Below are positions 23,119 through 30,446 of a stretch of 64,000 bases of DNA, one piece after another (position 1 is the stretch's first letter; every line of letters begins with the position of its first letter). A program made the position numbers and the translations under genes. The notes under the pieces were generated by a model. The model saw nothing but the letters and a program-made list of their open reading frames with translations, searched no databases and was not told the origin of the DNA. Origin of the DNA: Streptomyces sp. NBC_00250 (lineage in GTDB: Bacteria; Actinomycetota; Actinomycetes; Streptomycetales; Streptomycetaceae). Where the stretch lies: the NCBI RefSeq assembly GCF_036192275.1, contig NZ_CP108088.1, positions 6,325,501 to 6,389,500 on the forward strand. Direction: 5' to 3'.

Positions 23119-23925
23119 ATGTTCGACGCGTCCTTGCGGATCACCGTGCTCGGGTCCGCCACCCCCTTCGCCCGGCCGGGCAACGCCTGTTCCGGCTATC
23201 TCGTCGAGGGCGGTGGTGTCCGGGTCTGGGTGGACGCCGGGAGCGGCACCCTCGCCGAGCTCCAGCGGTACGTCGCTCTCGGCGACGTCGACGCCGTCTG
23301 GATCTCCCATCTCCACGCCGACCACTCCGCCGACCTGCTCACCTACTACTACGCCTTGCTCTACTCGGGACGTGAGCTCCCGTTGCCCGTACCGCTGTTC
23401 GGACCCGCCGGCATCGCGGATCGGCTCGCCGGGTTCCTCACCAACGGGAGCGAGCGCAGTCCCGTCGGAAGGGCTTTCGCCGTCGAGGAGTTGCACGACG
23501 GGCATGTCGCTCGGATCGGTGGGCTGACCCTGACGTCCCGGGCCGTCGAGCACGGGCTCCCCGCCTTCGCGCTGCGCGTGGAGGACGAGCGCGGACGCTC
23601 GCTCGTCTACTCCGGCGACTGCGAGCCCTGCCCCTCCCTCGTCGAACTCGCCCGCGACTGCGACCTGTTCGTGTGCGAGGCGGACGGAGGCGCACCCGGG
23701 CACCACTCGGCCGCGCAGGCCGGCCGGAGCGCCGCCGAGGCCGGTGCAGGGCGGCTCGTCGTGACCCATGTGGGGGCGGCGGTGACGGCCGCGGAGGCCG
23801 TCGCGCTGGCCGCCGCCGCGTACGAAGGGGAGGTCGTCCACGCCGACCCGGGACTGCGGTGCGACGTCACGCGTCGAAGTCGTACTCCAGGACGTACGAC
23901 GACGAGTCCAGCGTCATCTCGTTGA
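23119..23925 (+). CDS. Metallo-beta-lactamase-fold hydrolase (RNase Z-like)
   Basis: A 268-residue MBL-fold protein with the metal motif HLHADHSAD (about 61-69), later ligands Asp in VYSGDCEP and His in VTHVGA. The opening LRITVLGSATPFARPGNACSGYLVE is typical of the RNase Z-like/phosphodiesterase-like branch in actinobacteria. Cytosolic hydrolase; substrate not known. Its 3' end overlaps the convergent GntR gene by 59 bases. Confidence 0.85.
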   Translation: MFDASLRITVLGSATPFARPGNACSGYLVEGGGVRVWVDAGSGTLAELQRYVALGDVDAVWISHLHADHSADLLTYYYALLYSGRELPLPVPLFGPAGIADRLAGFLTNGSERSPVGRAFAVEELHDGHVARIGGLTLTSRAVEHGLPAFALRVEDERGRSLVYSGDCEPCPSLVELARDCDLFVCEADGGAPGHHSAAQAGRSAAEAGAGRLVVTHVGAAVTAAEAVALAAAAYEGEVVHADPGLRCDVTRRSRTPGRTTTSPASSR

Positions 23926-24625
23926 GCTCCACCGCCATCCCCGGCCCGGTGAACGCCGTACGACCGATGAGGACCACCGGCGTCCCGAACTCCAGGGCCA
24001 GCCGGTCCGACTCGTCCGCCGTCGGCATCCGGCAGCGGATCTCCTCGCGGAACCGCACCGGCCGGTGGCCCAGCTCGGTCAGCCGGGCGTAGGTCCCGCC
24101 CGGCCCCGTGTCCGGCTCGGCGATCGGCGTACCGCGGACCAGCTCCGCCGAGAGGTACGAGACCGAGAGCAGCACCGGCTTCGCGTCGAGCACGAACCGG
24201 CGGCTGCGGACGCACACGGGTGCGCCCGGCGTCAGGTTCAGCGCACCGGCCACCCGCGCGCCGGCCTCCGTCTCGCCGACCTCGATCTGGTCGACCACCA
24301 GCTCCCGGTCCTCCACGTCCGCCGACCAGACCGAACGACCGTTGCCCCACTGCTCGCCCGACAGGCGCGGGATGCCCCGGCGGCGCAACGGGCGGAAGAC
24401 GCGGACGAAGACCCCGGCGCCCTTGCGGGCCTCGGCGAGCCCCTCGGTGCGCAGCACGGAGAGGGCCTGGCGGGCCGTCATCCGGGCCACGGCGTAGGTC
24501 GTCATGAGGTCGTTCTCGCCGGGGAGCCGGTCACCCGGCGCGAAGGCGCCTGACTGGATCGCGGTTCTCAACTCGTCGGCGATGCGCTGGTACTTGGGCC
24601 GACGAGCGCTGTCCTGGTCAGTCAC
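23867..24625 (-). CDS. GntR/UTRA transcriptional regulator
   Basis: Starts at GTG 24625 behind GGGAG; 252 residues. Winged helix KYQRIADELRTAIQSGAFAPGDRLPGENDLMTTYAVARMTARQALSVLRTEGL at about 10-65, UTRA domain from about 95. It is a standard DasR/YvoA-class repressor by architecture, with an unknown effector. It converges on the MBL gene, and its promoter faces the 74-residue gene to the right. Confidence 0.9.
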   Translation of the reverse strand: MTDQDSARRPKYQRIADELRTAIQSGAFAPGDRLPGENDLMTTYAVARMTARQALSVLRTEGLAEARKGAGVFVRVFRPLRRRGIPRLSGEQWGNGRSVWSADVEDRELVVDQIEVGETEAGARVAGALNLTPGAPVCVRSRRFVLDAKPVLLSVSYLSAELVRGTPIAEPDTGPGGTYARLTELGHRPVRFREEIRCRMPTADESDRLALEFGTPVVLIGRTAFTGPGMAVELNEMTLDSSSYVLEYDFDA

Positions 24626-24835
24626 GGGTGGACCACTCCCTTCATCTGCGGGACACCCTACGGCGCACCCCGCGGCCAGGGTGCACACCTGTACGCCGTC
24701 CCGCCCGGTCGATCCATCCATCGGGGGACATCTCTAGAGATACGTTGACAGGGCGGGTCCGCGCCGCTTCTCTGGGTGTCCCCATGCTTCAGGAGTACTC
24801 CGGGAATGCTTCAGGAATCGGGACGGAGGGGATGC

Positions 24836-25060
24836 GTGCAGCCACTGCCCGAGGTCGGTGACCTCGTCCGCGACACCGCCACCGGGCGGGTCGGTTTCTA
24901 TGTGGAGAGCGTCTCCGGGCGCTTTCTCATCCGGGCCGTCCACGGCGGCGCCGAGTGGGAGGCCGAGCCCGCCGACGTCCAGCTCGCCACGCCCCTGCGG
25001 GAGCTGCGCGCCCGAGCCGCCGAGATCAACGCGCGCAGCCGACGGGGTCTCGGGGCCTGA
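24836..25060 (+). CDS. Small conserved-type protein, 74 residues
   Basis: Starts at GTG 24836, preceded by GGAGGGG. The product (MQPLPEVGDLVRDTATGRVGFYVESVSGRFLIRAVHGGAEWEAEPADVQ...) is a small beta-barrel-like domain, with a helical end (RELRARAAEINARSR). Proteins of this kind are widespread in Streptomyces, often next to GntR regulators, and uncharacterised. The tandem 32-bp repeat array begins about 90 bp downstream. Confidence 0.75.
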   Translation: MQPLPEVGDLVRDTATGRVGFYVESVSGRFLIRAVHGGAEWEAEPADVQLATPLRELRARAAEINARSRRGLGA

Positions 25061-25147
25061 GCACCCCGCTCCCGGCCGTGCCGGGCCGCTCCGGTCCCTG
25101 ATGGGCTGCCTTGCGGGCTGCGCCGGGCCGCTCCCGGTTCCTGATGG

Positions 25148-25339
25148 GCTGCTTCGCTGGACGGGCCGGGCTGTGCCGGGCTGCTTCGCTGGACGGGCTG
25201 GGTTGTGCCGGGCTGCTTCGCTGGACGGGCTGGGTTGTGCCGGGCTGCTTCGCTGGACGGGCTGGGTTGTGCCGGGCTGCTTCGCTGGACGGGCTGGGTT
25301 GTGCCGGGCTGCTTCGCTGGACGGGCTGGGTTGTGCCGG
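25148..25339. repeat. Six tandem 32-bp repeats
   Basis: The unit starts GCTGCTTCGCTGGACGGG and ends TGGGTTGTGCCGG. Units start at 25148, 25180, 25212, 25244, 25276 and 25308. The last five are almost identical, the first differs by a few bases, and a partial seventh (GCTGCCTCG) follows. It is an uninterrupted minisatellite without spacers, in the intergenic gap between two small genes. Confidence 0.92.
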
Positions 25340-25440
25340 GCTGCCTCGTGGCCTGTGCCGGACCGCTCCTCATGTTCCCCGGCCGGGGGCCCGGTGCCCT
25401 GTTCGCGGCGGTTGTCAGTGGGGCGCGCCACACTGGAGGC

Positions 25441-25701
25441 ATGTGCCGCAGCATCAAGACGCTCCGACCGCCCGCGCTGCCCGAGGAGGCGACCGAGGCC
25501 GACATCCGGGCCGCCGCCCTGCAGTACGTCCGCAAGGTCTCCGGCTTCCACCACCCCGCCGCCCACAACCGTGAGGTCTTCGAGCGGGCCGTGGACGAGA
25601 TCGCCGACGCGACCGCGAGACTTCTCGACGGCCTGGAGGTGCGCGGGGCGCATCCCGCCGTCAGGAGGCAGGCGCGGGAGCCTCAGGCGGACGCCGTATG
25701 A
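25441..25701 (+). CDS. DUF2277 family protein
   Basis: The 86-residue product begins MCRSIKTLRPPALPEEATEAD, the signature of DUF2277. It continues with a helical region (RAAALQYVRKVSGFHHPAAHNREVFERAVDEIADATARLLDGL). Cytosolic; function unknown though related to small DNA-associated helical proteins. Its end overlaps the convergent DedA-like gene. Confidence 0.9.
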   Translation: MCRSIKTLRPPALPEEATEADIRAAALQYVRKVSGFHHPAAHNREVFERAVDEIADATARLLDGLEVRGAHPAVRRQAREPQADAV

Positions 25702-26290
25702 GATAGGCGGCGAGCCCGCCGACCAGGAAGAGCGCGAGGGTCGACACCCCCGCGCTGAACCAGGTCGCGCCCAGCCACTGTCCGCCGAGCCAGCCGAGTC
25801 CCACGCTGTACGAGGCCCAGGTGATGCCCGCCAGGGCCGACCACGGCAGGAACTCCTCGACGCGCCGCTTCGCCGCGCCCGCGCCGAGCGAGACCACCGA
25901 GCGGCCCGCGGGCGCGAAGCGCGCGAGGACCACGAGCAGTCCGCCGCCCCGGGCCAGTGCGGTGCCGAGACGTTCCTGCGCCATGGACAGGCGCCTCGAC
26001 CGGGCGATCGTACGGTCCAGGCGGGCGCCGCCCCGCAGGGCCAGCCGGTACGCGAGGAAGTCGCCGAGCACCGAGGCCGTGGCCGCGCACAGGAGCAGCG
26101 GGATGAGGGACGGTACGTCGGGGGTGGCCGCGGTGGCCGATGCCGCCGCCGTGGCTGCGGTGATCACCAGGAAGCCGCTCGGCAGCACGGGCAGGAAGAC
26201 GTCGAGCAGGATCGACGTCGCCACCACCGGGTAGATCCATGGACCGGCGGTGAGCGACCGCAGCGAGCCCAGGCTGTCGAGCAGATTCAC
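25661..26290 (-). CDS. DedA/SNARE-associated family membrane protein
   Basis: A 209-residue polytopic protein with about five membrane segments. DedA-type features are present: an early VFLPVLPSGFLVI loop, LGDFLAYRLALRGGARL, and the re-entrant signature VVLARFAPAGRSVVSLGAG (the usual F-x-R-x2-P-x2-R). In other bacteria DedA proteins are undecaprenyl-phosphate or phospholipid transporters. It stands alone on the minus strand. Confidence 0.85.
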   Translation of the reverse strand: MNLLDSLGSLRSLTAGPWIYPVVATSILLDVFLPVLPSGFLVITAATAAASATAATPDVPSLIPLLLCAATASVLGDFLAYRLALRGGARLDRTIARSRRLSMAQERLGTALARGGGLLVVLARFAPAGRSVVSLGAGAAKRRVEEFLPWSALAGITWASYSVGLGWLGGQWLGATWFSAGVSTLALFLVGGLAAYLIRRPPEAPAPAS

Positions 26291-26621
26291 AGGGGCAGAG
26301 CCTACGCGGGGGCGTGAGGCCGTCTGCCGGGTGGGTGCCGGGGGTCCAGCCTGGGTGGGTGCCGGGGCCCGCCCGGGTGGTGCCGAGGGCCCGGCCCGGG
26401 GAGGGCCGAGGGCCCGGCCCTCCCCGTTCGAACCTGTGCGGCTCTGCGGGAAAGCGGCCGACCCGAGGGGCCGGTTCCGGGCGGTCGGGGCACGGGAAAG
26501 GGCCGGAACGCGTGCTGCGTATCCCGGCCCTTTCCTGTACGGCAGTTCTGTACGGCCCTTTCTGTACGGCGGTGACGCCGGCCGTGGGGCCGCTGGGCCT
26601 CACCCCGGCCGGCGTCGTCGC
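26291..26621. other. Gene-free stretch with a terminator
   Basis: About 330 bp of G-rich low-complexity sequence (repeats of GGGTGCCGGGG and GAGGGCCCGGCCC) plus a clear hairpin at 26496-26534. No gene seen. Confidence 0.6.
26496..26534. terminator. Terminator of the DoxX gene
   Basis: GAAAGGGCCGG and CCGGCCCTTTC are perfectly complementary, 17-nt loop, located downstream of the leftward DoxX gene. Confidence 0.75.
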
Positions 26622-27158
26622 TCAGGCCGTGACCGGGGCGGCCTGCTCCTCGCTCGTCCTGCGGGTCGTGGAGCCCGCGCCGACCCGGCTGCCGAAGAGC
26701 CGGTCGAGAGCGAGCGCGCCCGGGCCGGTGAAGACGAGCAGTGCGAAGGCCCAGCAGAACAGGGCCGCGGTCTCGCCGCCGTTCTGCAGCGGGAAGAGGG
26801 ACTCCGGCTGGTGGACCTTGAAGTACGCGTACGCCATCGAGCCCGAGGCGAGGAACGCGGCGCTCCGGGTGCCCAGACCCGCCAGGACCAGGCCACCGGC
26901 GCCGAGCTGGATCACGGCCGCGTACCAGCTCGGCCAGGTGCCGGCCGGGACCGTGCCGCCGCCCATCGCGCCGCCGAGGACTCCGAAGAGCGAGGCCGCG
27001 CCGTGGCAGGCGAAGAGCAGGCCGACGACCATGCGGAAGAGGCCGAGCGCGTACGGCTGGGCCTGGTCGAGGCGGCCCGAGAGGGTGCTCGCGCCGCCGC
27101 CGGGGCTCTTCGCGTCGTTCGAATTGCGTGGGGTGTTCAGGGTGTTCGGGGTGTTCAT
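26622..27158 (-). CDS. DoxX family membrane protein
   Basis: A 178-residue protein with four membrane helices and the DoxX opening YALGLFRMVVGLLFACHGAASLFG, then IQLGAGGLVLAGLGTRSAAF and YAYFKVH. The N-terminus is a polar, Asn/Thr-rich stretch. In mycobacteria DoxX forms a membrane oxidoreductase complex with superoxide dismutase and SseA. A DmdR/IdeR-like iron box lies 73 bp upstream, suggesting iron-dependent control. Confidence 0.88.
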   Translation of the reverse strand: MNTPNTLNTPRNSNDAKSPGGGASTLSGRLDQAQPYALGLFRMVVGLLFACHGAASLFGVLGGAMGGGTVPAGTWPSWYAAVIQLGAGGLVLAGLGTRSAAFLASGSMAYAYFKVHQPESLFPLQNGGETAALFCWAFALLVFTGPGALALDRLFGSRVGAGSTTRRTSEEQAAPVTA

Positions 27159-27230
27159 GGGGGGACTCCTTCGGCCTGGCCTCGTCCGTGGGGTGGACGG
27201 GGAGCGGGGGGACGGAAACCGATGAGGCCG

Positions 27231-27249
27231 TAAGGTTAGGCACCCCTCA
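27231..27249. promoter_or_regulatory. Iron-box-like operator upstream of DoxX
   Basis: TAAGGTTAGGCACCCCTCA matches the 19-bp DmdR/IdeR consensus TTAGGTTAGGCTCACCTAA at 15 positions, including the AGGTTAGGC core. It sits 73 bp before the DoxX start, where a ferrous-iron-loaded repressor would block transcription. Confidence 0.6.
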
Positions 27250-27276
27250 GTAGTGCTTGCAAGTTCAACATTCGGC

Positions 27277-27312
27277 CACCGGGAAGTGTGTGGTGAGGTT
27301 CACTTCCCGGTG
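27277..27312. terminator. Terminator of the HNH nuclease gene
   Basis: CACCGGGAAGTG and CACTTCCCGGTG form a perfect 12-bp stem with a 12-nt loop, downstream of the leftward gene. Confidence 0.8.
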
Positions 27313-27345
27313 TCCGTTGTTGATGTGATGTCAGCGGTGGGGCGG

Positions 27346-27996
27346 TCAGCAGCCGTTGAGGACGGACTGGAGGGCGCTCTTCTCGGCGGAGTCGACGCTG
27401 AGGTTCCAGTGGTACTTCACGTGCACCCACGCGCGGGCGTACGTGCAGCGGTAGGCGGTCCGCGAGGGCAGCCACTCCGCCGGGTCCTGGTCGCCCTTCG
27501 ACTGGTTGACGTTGTCCGTCACGGCTATCAGCTGCGGCCGGGTGAGGTCGTTCGCGAACGACTGGCGCTGCGAGGTGGTCCACGCGTTGGCGCCCGAGCG
27601 CCAGGCCTCGGCGAGCGGGACCATGTGGTCGATGTCGAGGTCGGAGGCCACGGTCCAGGTGGCGCCGTCGTACTGCGAGTACCAACTGCCGCTGATCGAG
27701 GCACAGCTGGAGTCCGTCACGACGTTCACGCCGTCGCGCTTGAGGACGGTCTCGCGCGTGTTGCAGGCACCGGACTGGGTGATCCAGTGCGGGAAGAGGT
27801 CCCGGCTGTAGCCCGAGGAGGAACCTTCCGCCTTCACGGTGAGGGCGGCCAGGTAGGTGCGGGCGGTGGCGGCGCTGACCGGGGTGGGCATGGCGGCCTG
27901 GGCGGCCGGGGCCGTGGCGAGGAGACCGGTGACGGTGAGGGCGGCGGAGGTGGCGAGTACAGCGAGTCGACGCGCGTAGACGTTGCCGACGGGCAT
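27346..27996 (-). CDS. Secreted HNH-family nuclease (DUF1524-like)
   Basis: A 216-residue exported protein: signal peptide about 1-35 (ending AQA), then a nuclease domain with the HNH features DLDIDHMVPLAEAWRSGA, RQSFANDLTRPQLIAVTDNVNQSKGDQDPAEW and a Cys pair RCTYARAW...C. This is the secreted DUF1524/GmrSD C-terminal-like nuclease group common in Streptomyces, probably degrading extracellular DNA. A terminator follows on each side. Confidence 0.9.
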   Translation of the reverse strand: MPVGNVYARRLAVLATSAALTVTGLLATAPAAQAAMPTPVSAATARTYLAALTVKAEGSSSGYSRDLFPHWITQSGACNTRETVLKRDGVNVVTDSSCASISGSWYSQYDGATWTVASDLDIDHMVPLAEAWRSGANAWTTSQRQSFANDLTRPQLIAVTDNVNQSKGDQDPAEWLPSRTAYRCTYARAWVHVKYHWNLSVDSAEKSALQSVLNGC

Positions 27997-28206
27997 GTGA
28001 GCTCCCTTGGGATGGGGGGACCGTGGCTGGGTGCCGTCCCCGTGGGGGTGCCGGGCGATGGCCCGGTCATCGTGGCGGCGCCAGGTTTCGGTGGGGGGTG
28101 CGCCAGGTAACAGGGTTGCGACATGAACACGTCACATCAAGGGGTGGGACGTGTTCTGATGGAGCGCCAGGTTCCGCCCGGTGTCACGGGGGTGGGTGCG
28201 CGCGGA

Positions 28207-28250
28207 CGGAACGAGACCCCGGACCGTGTTCGGTCCGGGGTCTCGTTCCG
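28207..28250. terminator. Perfect 20-bp terminator stem
   Basis: The 20 bases from 28207 pair without mismatch with 28231-28250 around the loop TGTT. It lies between the HNH nuclease promoter region and the 3' end of the HAD gene, and terminates the latter. Confidence 0.92.
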
Positions 28251-28285
28251 CTGAGGGTGAGGTGTGGAGTCTGGGGTGGTGGGGC

Positions 28286-28954
28286 CTACGGAAGGACGGT
28301 CAGCGTGATCGAACCGTCGGCCGCGGCCTCGACCCGCAGCTGGGTGAGGTCGGCGATGTGTACGTCCGGCGCGAAGGCCGCCGCGCGCGGGCCCACGCCC
28401 ACGATCCGCATGCCGGCCGCGCGGCCCGCCTGGATGCCGGCCTCGGAGTCCTCGAAGACGATGCAGTCCGCCGGGTCGAAGCCCAGCTCGGCCGCGCCCT
28501 TCAGGAAGCCCTCGGGGTCCGGCTTGCTGGCCCCGACGCCCTCGGCCGTGACCCGGGTCTCCGGCATCGGGAGCGCCGCGGCCCCCATCCGGGCCTGCGC
28601 GAGGGCCTCGTCCGCCGAGGTCACCAGGGCGTGCGGCAGCTGCGCGAGCGCGGCCATGAAGGCGGGGGCGCCGGGGACGGGCACGACACCGTCGAGGTCC
28701 GCGGTCTCCTCGGCGAGCATGACCCGGTTGTCGGCGTAGTTCTCGTCCATCGGGCGGTCCGGGAGGAGGACGGCCATCGTCGCGTACCCCTGGCGGCCGT
28801 GGACCACCTTGAGCACGGCTTCCCCGTCGAGGCCCTGCCGTTCCGCCCAGCGTCGCCAGCAGCGCTCGACGACGGCGTCCGAGTTGACGAGGGTGCCGTC
28901 CATGTCGAGGAGGAGGGCGCGGGCGGTGAGCGTTGCCGGGGTGGTGGCAGGCAT
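28286..28954 (-). CDS. HAD-superfamily sugar-phosphatase-like hydrolase
   Basis: Starting at ATG 28954, the 222-residue protein has the nucleophile motif LLLDMDGTLVNSD (DxDGT), motif II in LVTSADE, motif III Lys in GASKPDPEGF and motif IV FEDSEAGIQAG. The helical cap is of the beta-phosphoglucomutase/DOG-phosphatase subgroup. It should dephosphorylate a small sugar phosphate in the cytosol. Single gene. Confidence 0.9.
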   Translation of the reverse strand: MPATTPATLTARALLLDMDGTLVNSDAVVERCWRRWAERQGLDGEAVLKVVHGRQGYATMAVLLPDRPMDENYADNRVMLAEETADLDGVVPVPGAPAFMAALAQLPHALVTSADEALAQARMGAAALPMPETRVTAEGVGASKPDPEGFLKGAAELGFDPADCIVFEDSEAGIQAGRAAGMRIVGVGPRAAAFAPDVHIADLTQLRVEAAADGSITLTVLP

Positions 28955-29122
28955 CGGGTCTCCAGAGGGGGTGGTGCGGAGAACGAAGCGGTCCCGCCCA
29001 CCGGTCAGGGATTGCGGGCGGGGCCACTTTGTTTTTCTACGATACAAAACCGGGGGCCGTCTTGGCCAACCGGTCCGTATGCCGGGACTCACGGGACTCG
29101 CGGGGCGCACGGACCGGGGAGG

Positions 29123-30274
29123 TCAGATGTGAGGGGTGTACCGCTCCAGGACCTCGCGGGTGTTCGGGCCGTACACGCCCTCGGGGTCGTCCTGGATGTA
29201 CATGTACGACTGGTAGAGGGAGACCGCCTCCCAGACCTCGTCGTCGTACCTGCCGTTGATCCGGCCCTCGTAGACCCCCACGTCGGTCAGCCGTCGCTGG
29301 AGCTCCCGCACCTCGTGCCCGCTGGAGCCGAAGCTCAGGGTCTCCGGCTCCTCCTCGCCCTTCCCCGGCGACTCCGTCGGGGGTGACGTCGTGGCCGGTG
29401 CCGTCGTCGGCGAGGCGGTGGCCGGTGTTGCCGAGGAGGTGGCGGCCGGGGGCGGCGCCGCGCCGGTCGTGCTCGCCGAGGCGCTCGGCGGCGTGGCCGT
29501 GCTGCTCGCGGAAGGGGTGGCCGACGGGGACGCGGACGTCTTGCGCGGGGTCGGGGAGGACGACGTCGGCTCGGGACTCTCCGACGAGGAGGAAGGGGAC
29601 GGAGCTTCCGACACGGCGAGGTTCAGGGACGCGCTCGTGGTCACCTCGGGTACGGCCGCCCGGTCGACGGGCTCGTCCCCGCCGCCGAGCACGGCCGCCG
29701 CCAGGGCGGCGGTACCCGCCACGGCGACGGCGGCCACGGCCGCGACGACCATGCCGCGCCTGCGCCCCTGCCCCCGCCCGTGCCCTCGCTCGTGGCCGGG
29801 CGGCGGGGGAATGTCACCGACGCCGTGCAGCCGGAGCGGCATGGTCTCGGAGAGGTCGCCGCCCGCGTGCGACACGGCCGGAAGGACCTCGGTCCGGTAG
29901 GCCTCGGTCCCGTACGCCTCAGTTCCGTACGTCTCGGTCCCGTAGGCCCCAGCCCCAGCACCTGCTCCAGCCCCAGCACCCGGCGCCTGCACCGTGACGG
30001 CATCCCCGCCCGGCCCCCCGCTCGGCCCCCCGTCGTCCCGGATCGCCGCCAGCCGGGCCGTCGGCGGGTCGTCCGTCGCGTACGCGCCGGGGGACTCGTA
30101 CGGAACGTCCGTCGCGTACGCGCCGGGGCCCCCCGCCCCGCCCTCCGCCGCGTCCAGCGTCACGTACGGCCTGATCCGGAGCGGATCGAAGTCCTCGGCC
30201 GCCGCCAGCTCCGCCTGGGCGCAGGCGCAGCCAGGTCTCTGTACACCGCATTCAGGACAGACGTGTCCGGTCAT
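29123..30274 (-). CDS. Membrane protein with C-terminal peptidoglycan-binding domain
   Basis: The 383-residue protein begins with a small zinc-ribbon-like knuckle (CPECGVQRPGCAC). A low-complexity cytoplasmic region includes YGTETYGTEAYGTEAY repeats. One membrane helix lies at about 182-202 and a Ser/Thr/Pro-rich wall-spanning linker follows. The PG_binding_1 domain is at about 315-383 (GSSGHEVRELQRRLTDVGVYEGRINGRYDDEVWEAVSLYQ). It is anchored in the membrane with its binding domain outside. The cytosolic zinc motif suggests a regulatory link. Confidence 0.85.
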   Translation of the reverse strand: MTGHVCPECGVQRPGCACAQAELAAAEDFDPLRIRPYVTLDAAEGGAGGPGAYATDVPYESPGAYATDDPPTARLAAIRDDGGPSGGPGGDAVTVQAPGAGAGAGAGAGAYGTETYGTEAYGTEAYRTEVLPAVSHAGGDLSETMPLRLHGVGDIPPPPGHERGHGRGQGRRRGMVVAAVAAVAVAGTAALAAAVLGGGDEPVDRAAVPEVTTSASLNLAVSEAPSPSSSSESPEPTSSSPTPRKTSASPSATPSASSTATPPSASASTTGAAPPPAATSSATPATASPTTAPATTSPPTESPGKGEEEPETLSFGSSGHEVRELQRRLTDVGVYEGRINGRYDDEVWEAVSLYQSYMYIQDDPEGVYGPNTREVLERYTPHI

Positions 30275-30446
30275 GATGGGTCCCCTCCCCGAGACAACTG
30301 CTGGCGATTATGCAGCCCACCCCCTTCCGGTGGGCGAACAGGCGTGCCCCTCCGCAGGCCATATCCGGACATTCGGACCAGGATGGAGAAGCCGTCCCAT
30401 GGGCCGTCCGGCGGGACGCCCGACGAGACGCCCCGAGGAGACGCCC

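Noticed and set aside
25148..25339. CRISPR array
   Set aside because: Repeats are contiguous with no spacers and no cas genes nearby.
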